Shown here piece by piece: positions 1 through 5,317 of a DNA stretch of 5,693 bases. The stretch spans positions 1 through 5,693 of the forward strand of contig CAMLPZ010000275.1 in assembly GCA_946482045.1 (NCBI GenBank), written 5' to 3'. Within the stretch, counting starts at the first letter, position 1. Every line of letters begins with the position of its first letter. The translations under genes and the position numbers were made by a program. The notes beneath the pieces are model-generated. The model was given only the letters and a program-made list of their open reading frames with translations. It did no database searches and was not told where the DNA came from. Source of the DNA: an uncultured Asticcacaulis sp. (lineage in GTDB: Bacteria; Pseudomonadota; Alphaproteobacteria; Caulobacterales; Caulobacteraceae).

Positions 1-563
1 AAGCGCGCCATCGTCCCGGCTTCGTTCAGCAGGTGCGACATCAGTTCGTGGCTGATGTCGAGCTCAACGCCGCGCATGCGCTGGCCGCGATTGCAGATAT
101 TGTCGGGATGCTTGGCGCGGCTTTGCAAGGGTTCGTCGTGCACCACGAAGCCGAAGCCGGTAAGCGTCCGGCCGAGCGCGGCGATGAGTTCCGTGTCCAG
201 GCCGTCGATGCAGACCTCGCCCAATGCGTCATGGCAGGCGTGACGGCCGCGAATGCTGATGACGCTCTGGCATTTTTCCGCCAGGGCGATGCCGTCGGGA
301 TGATTGTGCAAGGGCCTCGGCACCAATCGGTTTTCGCCGTTTTCGGCCTCCCAGACCGCCCGGCATGACACGACGGTATGGACACTGAGGTCATCGCCCG
401 CGATACTCAGGGCGCAGATATCGGTGCCCGGTTCCGCCAGTCCGCCGTACTGCGCGAAAATCGCGACGTTAAGGCTGGCTGTGCGCGTGGAAACGGCGAA
501 TTGGGCCGGACTGCTGAAGGCAACCGTCTCGACCGGCTTTTCTAGGACCAACCCCGCTGGCAT
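1..563 (-). CDS. Poly-gamma-glutamate hydrolase family protein, downstream copy (3' end cut by window)
   Basis: The reading frame is open from the ATG at 563-561 to the window edge (187 codons). An AGGAG-like GGAG lies 9 nt upstream of the start. The protein aligns gap-free with the complete paralogue at 932-1543 (about 121 of 187 identical by hand count), so only about 16 C-terminal residues are missing. PF05908 (PghP/YjqB) features are visible: a GG-x-x-EPGT segment at residues 40-47, the IRG segment near 104-106, a GEV-x-x-DGLD segment, and the signature ICNRGQRMRGVELD near residues 156-169. The founding member is a phage zinc peptidase that cleaves gamma-glutamyl bonds; the substrate here is unknown. 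Oddity: the family's HGG histidine, a presumed metal ligand, is Tyr39 (codon TAC at 449-447), whereas the paralogue has His39. The copy may be catalytically altered or dead, although the frame is intact. No signal peptide is seen, so it is probably cytoplasmic. Confidence 0.85.
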   Translation of the reverse strand, partial: MPAGLVLEKPVETVAFSSPAQFAVSTRTASLNVAIFAQYGGLAEPGTDICALSIAGDDLSVHTVVSCRAVWEAENGENRLVPRPLHNHPDGIALAEKCQSVISIRGRHACHDALGEVCIDGLDTELIAALGRTLTGFGFVVHDEPLQSRAKHPDNICNRGQRMRGVELDISHELMSHLLNEAGTMAR

Positions 564-594
564 TTTGAAAGTCTCCAAAACCCCTAGCCAGGTC

Positions 595-600
595 ATTGTA
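595..600 (-). promoter_or_regulatory. Possible -10 element for the downstream hydrolase copy
   Basis: The minus strand reads TACAAT here, 31 bp before the ATG, which would give a leader of about 25 nt containing the Shine-Dalgarno sequence. The best upstream TTG (TTGTTA, 618-613) is only 12 bp away, too short for a standard sigma-70 promoter. Support therefore rests on the -10 alone. Confidence 0.22.
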
Positions 601-663
601 GGGCAGCATGGCTAACAAGGCTTAAAGGAATCCCGGCTCGCAAACTTGTGATAGACAAGCTAA

Positions 664-690
664 CGGGGAGCGCTCTGCAGCCGCTCCCCG
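664..690. repeat. Perfect 9-bp stem hairpin upstream of the downstream hydrolase copy
   Basis: CGGGGAGCG (664-672) is the exact reverse complement of CGCTCCCCG (682-690), with a 9-nt loop. No T-run follows on either strand, so it is not a classical terminator. It lies about 100 bp upstream of the hydrolase start, outside the larger element at 737-919. It could be a rho-assisted terminator remnant, an operator or a leader structure. Confidence 0.5.
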
Positions 691-770
691 ATGAAGCTGT
701 TGCACAATTACTTTCTGGTATTCTGGTTTTGGTATCGAAGTCCCCCTTCCGTCGCCGCTTCGCGTCGCCA

Positions 771-792
771 CCTTCCCCGTAAACGGGGAAGG
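771..792. repeat. Short palindrome inside the intergenic element
   Basis: CCTTCCCCG (771-779) and CGGGGAAGG (784-792) form a 9-bp perfect stem around the tetraloop TAAA. The right arm also belongs to the longer inverted repeat with 824-839, so two alternative folds compete for the same bases. Confidence 0.6.
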
Positions 793-839
793 AATGTTAT
801 TGGTGTCTCTCGGTTAGTTGTTCTTCCTTCCCCGTTTAC
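779..839. repeat. 16-bp perfect inverted repeat inside the element
   Basis: GTAAACGGGGAAGGAA (779-794) is the exact reverse complement of TTCCTTCCCCGTTTAC (824-839). The spacer is 29 nt and AT-richer than its surroundings. It overlaps the palindrome at 771-792, giving mutually exclusive hairpins. Confidence 0.65.
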
Positions 840-847
840 GCGGGTTT

Positions 848-876
848 GGCTTGCGAAAGTACAGCTTTCGCAAGCC
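848..876. repeat. 12-bp perfect hairpin inside the element
   Basis: GGCTTGCGAAAG (848-859) and CTTTCGCAAGCC (865-876) pair perfectly around the 5-nt loop TACAG. It sits 56 bp past the stop codon of the complete hydrolase on the minus strand, so it could protect or end that transcript. There is no T-run after the stem, so simple intrinsic termination is unlikely. Confidence 0.6.
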
Positions 877-931
877 ATGGGCAGTGAGCGTAAGCGAAAC
901 TGACGGAAGGGGGAACTTCTGTCACCTTGAT

Positions 932-1543
932 CTAACACTCGGGCAGAACGGACTCGTAGCCCTCCCGCACGGCGGCGGCGAAACGCGCCATCATTCCGGC
1001 GTCGTTCAGCAGGCGCGACATCAGTTCGTGGCTGACGTCCAGTTCGACGCCACGCATGCGCTGGCCGCGGTTGCAGATATCGCCCGGCTGTTTTGCCGGA
1101 CTATGCGGCGGCGTGTCGTGTACGACAAAGCCGGCGGCGGCAAGGGACTCCATGAGCGAAGCGACAAGGGCGGCGTCCAGGCCATCAACACGGACCTCGC
1201 CGGTGCGGCTATGGCAGGCATGACGGCCGCGAATAGTTATGATTGTCTGGCATTTGCGCGCCAAGGCGAAGCTGTCGGGGTGGTGGTGCAAGGGGCTGGG
1301 CACCAGCCGTCCACCTTCCTTTTCAACCTCCCACACCGCGCGGCTCGACACCATGGTGTGAAGGCTGAGGTCATTTCCGGCGATGTGGGCCGCGCAAATA
1401 TCCGTGCCCGGCTCGACCATGCCGCCATGCTGGGCGAAAATCGCCAGGCGCGGGCTGGCCGTACGTGTTTCGACCCAAAACCGGGCGGGGTTGCCGAACG
1501 ATACACCTTCTGTGGACCTGCGGGATGCTAACCCTGTAAGCAT
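932..1543 (-). CDS. Poly-gamma-glutamate hydrolase family protein, complete copy
   Basis: This 203-aa protein matches the usual ~200-aa length of PF05908 (PghP of a Bacillus phage; YjqB). Visible motifs in order: AQHGG-x-x-EPGTDIC at residues 37-50, with His39 and Glu44 as presumed zinc-site residues by family analogy; a His-rich LHHHPD at 85-90; IRGRHAC at 104-110; GEV-x-x-DGLD near 115-123; and the signature ICNRGQRMRGVELD near 156-169. In many family members I recall an 'IHG' where both copies here have 'IRG'; this should be checked by alignment. The start is supported by AGGAG 8 nt upstream of the ATG. It has no signal peptide or membrane segment. It is followed by the 65%-identical paralogue after 368 bp, pointing to a tandem duplication. 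The family role is hydrolysis of gamma-linked glutamate polymers; substrate and purpose here are unknown. Confidence 0.9.
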   Translation of the reverse strand: MLTGLASRRSTEGVSFGNPARFWVETRTASPRLAIFAQHGGMVEPGTDICAAHIAGNDLSLHTMVSSRAVWEVEKEGGRLVPSPLHHHPDSFALARKCQTIITIRGRHACHSRTGEVRVDGLDAALVASLMESLAAAGFVVHDTPPHSPAKQPGDICNRGQRMRGVELDVSHELMSRLLNDAGMMARFAAAVREGYESVLPEC

Positions 1544-1593
1544 TTTGCTTTTCTCCTACCCCTGCCAGACACAACCATAGCGGATATGACCTA

Positions 1594-1622
1594 ATAAAAT
1601 TTGAAGGAACACGACCTCTCAA
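1594..1622 (-). promoter_or_regulatory. Putative sigma-70 promoter of the complete hydrolase copy
   Basis: On the minus strand TTGAGA (1622-1617) is followed after exactly 17 bp by TTTTAT (1599-1594). The -35 matches the consensus at 5 of 6 positions and the -10 at 4 of 6. Transcription would start near 1587, giving a leader of about 43 nt with the AGGAG ribosome binding site. Just upstream, GACACTG (1629-1635) and CAGTGTC (1661-1667) form a 7-bp inverted repeat that could be an operator. Confidence 0.38.
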
Positions 1623-1720
1623 AGTTGTGACACTGACGTTATGGGCGCGGCGTATTTTGGCAGTGTCGCAGAATAAAAAGGCTGTGCGGACAGCGCATTA
1701 TGCGTTCACAAATCGCGCAG

Positions 1721-1752
1721 AAAAACAGGGCGCGGAGGCCGCCCGCGCCCTG
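1721..1752 (-). terminator. Rho-independent terminator of the membrane acyltransferase gene
   Basis: The minus-strand transcript folds CAGGGCGCG (1752-1744) against CGCGCCCTG (1734-1726), a 9-bp GC-rich stem with a 9-nt loop, directly followed by five T residues (1725-1721). It begins 25 bp after the stop codon at 1778. It separates the acyltransferase transcript from the hydrolase pair downstream. Confidence 0.85.
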
Positions 1753-1777
1753 TCGATTATCAGGATTCAATAACCAT

Positions 1778-2875
1778 TCAGACCTTGATGACGATCTTTC
1801 GCGTGTGGAGACCCCACGCGAACAGCCAGCAGACGAGCATATAGAGCACCGCGAACAGCAACGCGCCGGGCGCGCCGGGGACAAAGGTCTGGAGGTTGGC
1901 GGACAGCCAGCCCGTCACCGACTTGCCGCCAATGTCGAACTGCCACGAAATCACCGCCAGCAGTTCGGCGAACAGGTAGACGATAAGCGGGTTCTTGCCG
2001 AAGATTTCGAAGAAGGTCACGCCGAACCTCTGTTTGGCCTGGTCGATCCAGGCGATCAGGCCGGCCAGCACGATCAGGTCGATGCCGACGGTCAGCAGCA
2101 CGAAGCTCGACGTCCACAGCTTCTTGCCGATTGGAAATACGGTCCCCCAGGCGACGGCCGCCAGGATCAGCACGACGCCCGCGCCAATAAAGCGGATCAT
2201 GACGAAGTGTCCTGGCGTATGCTTGCGGATATAGAGCCCCGCCAGGTAGCCCAGGATGACATTGACCGTCGCCGGGATGGTCCCGAGCAGGCCTTCGGGC
2301 TCGAAGCCCTCGTCCCACGGATAGAGGTGCGACTTGCCGAGGATGAGCTGGTCGACATAGTTGCCGATATTGCCGGTCTTGGTCAGCGCCAGTTCGGGCG
2401 GCGCCGATCCCAGCAGAATGCCCCAGTAGCCGAGCAGCAGGACCGCCGACAGCAAGAGAAGACCGCGCACGCCCAGGTAACGGGCGGCGATGGCGGCGAA
2501 GCCGTAACAGAGCGCGAGGCGTTGCAGTACGCCCATGATGCGCGTCTCCTCGATGGGCTTCATCACCCAGCCGGCATCGGTGTGCTTGAAGAAGGGGAAC
2601 CAGTAGAGGAGATAGCCGAGGGCGAAGATGATGGCGACGCGGCGCAGCGTCTTCAGCCAGAACTCGCCCGGCGCCATGTCTTTTTTGCCGAAGGCCAGCG
2701 CATTGCCCATGGCGAACAGGAAGGACGGAAAAACGATGTCGGCCACGGTAAAGCCGAACCAGTCGGCATGGCCGAGAATGGGGTATGCGCCCTCCCCCTG
2801 CATGTTGACGACGATCATCAGGCAGATCGTCAGGCCGCGAAAGACATCGAGCGAGGTAAAGCGCACGCGTTCCAT
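1778..2875 (-). CDS. Membrane acyltransferase of the HGSNAT/NagX/YeiB type (DUF5009/DUF1624-like)
   Basis: This 365-aa protein is built almost wholly of hydrophobic segments (about ten), so it sits in the inner membrane. The N-terminus carries the family hallmark: RFTSLDVFRGL (5-15), then VVNMQGEG (22-29) and GHADWFGFTVADIVFPSF (35-52). His36 lies where human HGSNAT has its catalytic histidine ('HAPWNGLTVADLVFP'). Related enzymes move acetyl groups from cytosolic acetyl-CoA across the membrane to amino-sugar ends; bacterial NagX is tied to N-acetylglucosamine use. The substrate here cannot be told, and no nag genes are nearby. The ATG at 2875 is preceded by GGGAGGG with 8 nt spacing, a strong ribosome binding site, and a clear terminator follows. 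The gene stands alone as a one-gene unit, divergent from the DUF6445 gene. I did not give it the name nagX because there is no GlcNAc context. Confidence 0.88.
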   Translation of the reverse strand: MERVRFTSLDVFRGLTICLMIVVNMQGEGAYPILGHADWFGFTVADIVFPSFLFAMGNALAFGKKDMAPGEFWLKTLRRVAIIFALGYLLYWFPFFKHTDAGWVMKPIEETRIMGVLQRLALCYGFAAIAARYLGVRGLLLLSAVLLLGYWGILLGSAPPELALTKTGNIGNYVDQLILGKSHLYPWDEGFEPEGLLGTIPATVNVILGYLAGLYIRKHTPGHFVMIRFIGAGVVLILAAVAWGTVFPIGKKLWTSSFVLLTVGIDLIVLAGLIAWIDQAKQRFGVTFFEIFGKNPLIVYLFAELLAVISWQFDIGGKSVTGWLSANLQTFVPGAPGALLFAVLYMLVCWLFAWGLHTRKIVIKV

Positions 2876-2945
2876 GGGTTAGCCCTCCCTTATTGAAGGA
2901 AGTGTCCGCCAAACGGGTCTCATGCGCAAGCAGACCAATTTTATT

Positions 2946-2973
2946 TTGTCGGTCGGGGCACAGATCGGATAAG
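2946..2973 (+). promoter_or_regulatory. Putative promoter giving a leaderless DUF6445 transcript
   Basis: TTGTCG (2946-2951) and GATAAG (2968-2973) are separated by 16 bp. Each matches the sigma-70 consensus at 4 of 6 positions. Transcription would begin at about 2980-2982, on or next to the ATG at 2982. This fits the lack of any Shine-Dalgarno sequence before that ATG and the frequency of leaderless mRNAs in Caulobacter. Confidence 0.35.
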
Positions 2974-2981
2974 CTCGTTAT

Positions 2982-3698
2982 ATGAGCGATGCGCCTGCTG
3001 CCGATATCCGGATAAACCCCAATGCCCGCGTGAAGTTGCGGACCGTTGGCGTCGAGCAGAATCCGCTGCTGGTCATTGACGATGTGCTGGAAGCTCCCGA
3101 AGCCATGGTCGAAGCGGCGGCGCGCGCGTCCTGGACGACACCCAACGGCACCTTCTATCCCGGGGTGAACGCCGATCTGCCGGTGGGCTATTTGCGAACC
3201 TTGCTGCCGGTGCTGAAACCCTCGTTTGAGCGCGCCTTTGGTTTGCCGCAGGATCGGGCGCTGGTCGCCTATGGCTTTTATGCCCTGGCGACGTGGGGGC
3301 TGGAACGTTTTGGGCCGTTGCAGCGCATTCCGCACTTCGATCAGCCCAATCCGATGAGTCTGGCGATGGTCCACTATCTCTGCAAGGACCAGCCGGGTGG
3401 CACGGCCTTCTTTCGCCATCGCCTGAGCGGTTTCGAGTCGGTTACTCCGGGCCGCCGCGACAACTATATGCAGGCGGTGGCGCAAGAGATCGCGCGCGAC
3501 GCTGACCGGCTGACGGGGTTTGCCGGGCCCGACACGCCCAATTATGAAATGATCGACCACGTCGAACTGCGCTTCAACCGATTGGTGATCTATCGCAGCA
3601 ATGTCCTTCATTGTGCTTTGTTTGATGGCGCGAACTTAAGCGATAACCCGAGGACGGGGCGTTTGACGGCCAACAGCTTCTTTAGCCCCAAGTCTTAG
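2982..3698 (+). CDS. DUF6445 family protein, 2OG-Fe(II) oxygenase-like
   Basis: This 238-aa soluble protein matches DUF6445 in pattern and length. Landmarks: LLVIDDVLEAPEAMVEAA near 29-46, YPGVNADLP at 59-67, PHFDQP at 117-122, GGTAFFRHR at 139-147, LRFNRLVIYRSNVLH at 196-210 and GRLTANSFF at 226-234. His118-x-Asp120, His210 and Arg227 have the order expected for a 2-oxoglutarate/Fe(II) dioxygenase jelly-roll: two His and one Asp hold iron, and Arg binds 2-oxoglutarate. The fold is an inference from these residues. In Caulobacterales, sphingomonads and xanthomonads such genes are commonly found (from memory) beside tryptophan-halogenase-like and TonB-receptor genes; none is here, so this copy is an orphan. 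The reaction is unknown. No ribosome binding site precedes the ATG. It ends 18 bp from the stop of the convergent esterase. Confidence 0.82.
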   Translation: MSDAPAADIRINPNARVKLRTVGVEQNPLLVIDDVLEAPEAMVEAAARASWTTPNGTFYPGVNADLPVGYLRTLLPVLKPSFERAFGLPQDRALVAYGFYALATWGLERFGPLQRIPHFDQPNPMSLAMVHYLCKDQPGGTAFFRHRLSGFESVTPGRRDNYMQAVAQEIARDADRLTGFAGPDTPNYEMIDHVELRFNRLVIYRSNVLHCALFDGANLSDNPRTGRLTANSFFSPKS

Positions 3699-3731
3699 CC
3701 GCGCGGTTGCGATCGCTCATTTGGCGCGCGG
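3699..3731. terminator. Weak shared hairpin between convergent genes
   Basis: CCGCGCG (3699-3705) pairs with CGCGCGG (3725-3731) across a 19-nt loop spanning the 18-bp gap between the DUF6445 and esterase stop codons. There is no T-run on either side. It might slow both polymerases but is not a typical terminator. Confidence 0.2.
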
Positions 3732-4670
3732 ACTGAGCCAGCCGTTCGCCGTGATCCAGTCCATGATCGCGCCTTGCCAGGTGTTGCGCGGCAGCAGCGG
3801 AAAACCATGGCCGCCCTTGTCGAAAAGCCGTGCTTCCACCGGCACGCCGGCGTGGCGGAGCGCTTCGAAATAGACGATGGCGTTGTCGACGTCGACCAGT
3901 TGATCGTCGGCGGCGTGCAGGATCAAGGCCGGCGGCGTGTCGGCCGTAACTTGCAGGTCGCTCGAAAACGCCTTGACCTGTTCTTCAGAGGGCGACGCCC
4001 CCAGAAGCGCGGTCCGCGAGCCCATGTGGGTGACCTTGGCGTCCATGGTGATGACGGGATAGACCAGCACCTGGAAGTCGGGGCGCAGGCTTACGCCTTC
4101 AGGATTGGCGATGGAGGGTTTTTGGAAGCGCGTCGAAAGCGTCGACGCCAGGTGTCCGCCGGCCGAGTAGCCGACCACACCGACCCGCGCCGAATCGAGG
4201 TTCCATTCCCTGGCATGAAGCCTGATGAACCGAAGGCCCTGTTGCGTGTCCTGGAGCGGTCCGACGGATTTGTCAGCCATCGTCAGATCGCTTGGCAGCC
4301 GGTATTTCAAAACGAAGGCGGCAATGCCGTGATCGACGAAATACTGCGCCTGCTGGACGCCCTCGTAGTCGAAGGTCAGGCCCGCATAACCGCCGCCGGG
4401 GATAATGAGGACGCTGGCGCCCGTGGCCTTTGCCCTGGCGGGCAGGTAAACCTGAATGACGGGACGCGAGACATTCTGTATCCAGCCCTTGTCGGCGCCG
4501 GTTTCAGTATCGGGACCAGGCTTGGAATTGGGAATGGCGCCGTCGCCGTAAAGCGCAAAGCTTTGCATCCTGGCTGGAAAAGCGGCGGCGGGATCGGGGG
4601 ACGCCGCCATCGCCGGCGTCGCGAAAACCGCCGTGGCCAGGATCAGAAAGACGATTGTCTTGAATGCCAT
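3717..4670 (-). CDS. Exported alpha/beta-hydrolase (esterase, BD-FAE/acetyl-xylan-esterase-like)
   Basis: This 317-aa protein starts with a clear Sec signal peptide: Lys4, a hydrophobic core to about residue 17, and an Ala-Met-Ala cleavage site after residue 22, so it works in the periplasm or outside. The alpha/beta-hydrolase parts are in order: the oxyanion-hole PGGGY at 91-95, the nucleophile elbow GYSAGGH with Ser169, the acid region HAADD with Asp256 likely catalytic, and GGHGF with His288. Such secreted enzymes usually remove acetyl or feruloyl groups from plant polysaccharides, or other small esters; the exact substrate cannot be read from the sequence. No carbohydrate-related gene is adjacent. 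The ATG at 4670 has AAGGG about 10 nt upstream, a moderate ribosome binding site. The gene is alone on its strand, with a divergent TA module upstream and a convergent neighbour downstream. Confidence 0.9.
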   Translation of the reverse strand: MAFKTIVFLILATAVFATPAMAASPDPAAAFPARMQSFALYGDGAIPNSKPGPDTETGADKGWIQNVSRPVIQVYLPARAKATGASVLIIPGGGYAGLTFDYEGVQQAQYFVDHGIAAFVLKYRLPSDLTMADKSVGPLQDTQQGLRFIRLHAREWNLDSARVGVVGYSAGGHLASTLSTRFQKPSIANPEGVSLRPDFQVLVYPVITMDAKVTHMGSRTALLGASPSEEQVKAFSSDLQVTADTPPALILHAADDQLVDVDNAIVYFEALRHAGVPVEARLFDKGGHGFPLLPRNTWQGAIMDWITANGWLSPRAK

Positions 4671-4702
4671 TTGTTTCCAACCCTTTTTTATGGTGTTGGC
4701 AT

Positions 4703-4731
4703 TTGATACGTAATTCGGGCCGGCCTATCAA
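4703..4731 (-). promoter_or_regulatory. Putative esterase promoter, symmetric on both strands
   Basis: The minus strand reads TTGATA (4731-4726), 17 bp, then TATCAA (4708-4703): a 5/6 match to the -35, a 4/6 match to the -10, and ideal spacing. Transcription would begin near 4696 with a leader of about 26 nt. Because TATCAA is the reverse complement of TTGATA, the plus strand reads exactly the same box, so the site could fire in both directions or be an operator. Confidence 0.42.
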
Positions 4732-4768
4732 GGCAATGATTACCTTCTTCCGGCGGACTTGATTCCTG

Positions 4769-4797
4769 TTGCGGCGATATCAAATGAGCGATATATT
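4769..4797 (+). promoter_or_regulatory. Putative promoter of the antitoxin-toxin operon
   Basis: TTGCGG (4769-4774), 17 bp, then TATATT (4792-4797). The -10 matches the consensus at 5 of 6 positions; the -35 keeps only TTG. The predicted start of transcription (about 4804-4805) falls on the ATG at 4805, implying a leaderless mRNA and explaining the missing Shine-Dalgarno sequence. A GANTC site, the CcrM methylation motif in Caulobacterales, lies at 4761-4765 just upstream. Confidence 0.38.
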
Positions 4798-4810
4798 TGC
4801 TCACATGAGC
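4785..4810. promoter_or_regulatory. Possible autoregulatory operator over the antitoxin start
   Basis: Three TGAGC-type half-sites lie within 26 bp: TGAGC (4785-4789), GCTCA (4799-4803) and TGAGC (4806-4810). They form TGAGC-N9-GCTCA across the putative -10 and the tight palindrome GCTCA-CA-TGAGC over the presumed start codon. Xre-type antitoxins usually repress their own promoter by binding palindromes, so this is a natural candidate. Confidence 0.4.
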
Positions 4811-5317
4811 ACACACGCATCGCAAATCCCCGTAAAAACCCCTCGCCCGCGTAAAACCACGGGCGTCAAGAAGACGTGGACCATTTCGCTGGTCGATTTC
4901 GCCGGGGTCTATCAGTCCGATCCGTCCGACCGGGTGGCGATGATCCGCGCCGGCGTGCCGGCGACCGACGCCAAGAAGCTGCTGGAGCGACTTGATGTCT
5001 CGCAAGGCGCAGTTCTGAAAAGCCTCAACCTGTCGACCGCCACGCTGAACCGCAAGGTCTTGAAGGGCGAAGCCCTGTCGGCTGAGGACAGTGAACGCAT
5101 CGTCGGCATGTCCAAGCTAATCGGCCAGGTTCAGACCATGGTCGAACAGTCGGGCGCACCGGAAGGCTTCGACGCCGCCAAGTGGGTGGCCGGCTGGCTC
5201 CAGACCCCGGTTGCGGCCTTGGGTGGCGGGCGGCCGGTCGATTATATGGACACGATGGAAGGCCAGGGCATGGTTTCCGTTCTTCTGGCCCGGATGCAAA
5301 GCGGGGCCTACGCGTGA
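4805..5317 (+). CDS. Type II antitoxin, Xre/MbcA/ParS family (DUF2384)
   Basis: The product is 170 aa from the ATG at 4805. The first 25 residues are basic and probably disordered. Residues about 44-105 form the helical Xre-like part, including LERLDVSQGAVLKSLNLS and TLNRKVLKGEALSAEDSERI. Residues about 120-170 form the MbcA/ParS/Xre toxin-binding domain: FDAAKWVAGWLQTPVAALGG, PVDYMDT and the typical C-terminal end LLARMQSGAYA. The family neutralises RES toxins and represses the operon. In-frame alternatives are ATG 4784 (177 aa) and TTG 4769. I chose 4805 because no start has a ribosome binding site and the predicted transcription start falls on 4805. The stop codon overlaps the toxin start by 4 bp, indicating translational coupling and stoichiometric expression. 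The real start could still be 4784. Confidence 0.9.
   Translation: MSTHASQIPVKTPRPRKTTGVKKTWTISLVDFAGVYQSDPSDRVAMIRAGVPATDAKKLLERLDVSQGAVLKSLNLSTATLNRKVLKGEALSAEDSERIVGMSKLIGQVQTMVEQSGAPEGFDAAKWVAGWLQTPVAALGGGRPVDYMDTMEGQGMVSVLLARMQSGAYA

Larger units (their letters stand above)
737..919. repeat. Palindromic intergenic element with terminal inverted repeats (MITE/REP-like)
   Basis: This block fills most of the gap between the two hydrolase paralogues. Its ends are inverted repeats: TCCCCCTTCCGTC (741-753) matches GACGGAAGGGGGA (902-914) perfectly over 13 bp. With one inserted base the match extends to 737-753 versus 902-919. Inside lie a 16-bp inverted repeat (779-794 with 824-839), a local palindrome (771-792) and a 12-bp hairpin (848-876). 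I find no convincing protein in either strand and no clear target-site duplication. The C-rich/G-rich 'cccccttccgtc' ends resemble dispersed intergenic repeats known from alphaproteobacterial genomes, but this is from memory. It may be a non-autonomous mobile element or a REP-type repeat. Only one copy is present in the window. Confidence 0.6.

Noticed and set aside
33..394. Open frames of about 110-117 codons on both strands in the first 400 bp
   Set aside because: They are shadows of the edge-truncated hydrolase copy, which is open in another minus-strand frame from 563 to the window edge.
751..769. GTCGCC repeated twice, considered as the start of a CRISPR or tandem repeat array
   Set aside because: There are only two short units with no regular spacers, so it is just part of the palindromic element.
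708..938. Small open frames across the palindromic element
   Set aside because: They span inverted repeats, have no credible ribosome binding site, and look like Arg/Pro-rich translations of repeat DNA.
818..1531. 237-codon open frame on the plus strand
   Set aside because: It is antisense to the complete hydrolase copy, whose family signature and ribosome binding site are clear.
1694..1704. CGCAT-T-ATGCG palindrome
   Set aside because: With only 5-bp arms, this is expected by chance in this base composition, and nothing else supports it as an operator.
1700..2896. 398-codon open frame on the plus strand
   Set aside because: It is antisense to the acyltransferase, rich in Arg, Asp, Gln and His with low-complexity texture, and begins inside an intergenic region next to the terminator.
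1767..3611. 614-codon open frame on the minus strand
   Set aside because: It runs antisense through the DUF6445 gene and out of frame through the acyltransferase. It has no domain sense and is an artefact of GC-rich codon bias.
3774..4706. 310-codon open frame on the plus strand
   Set aside because: It mirrors the esterase on the opposite strand, and the esterase has a signal peptide and full catalytic motifs.
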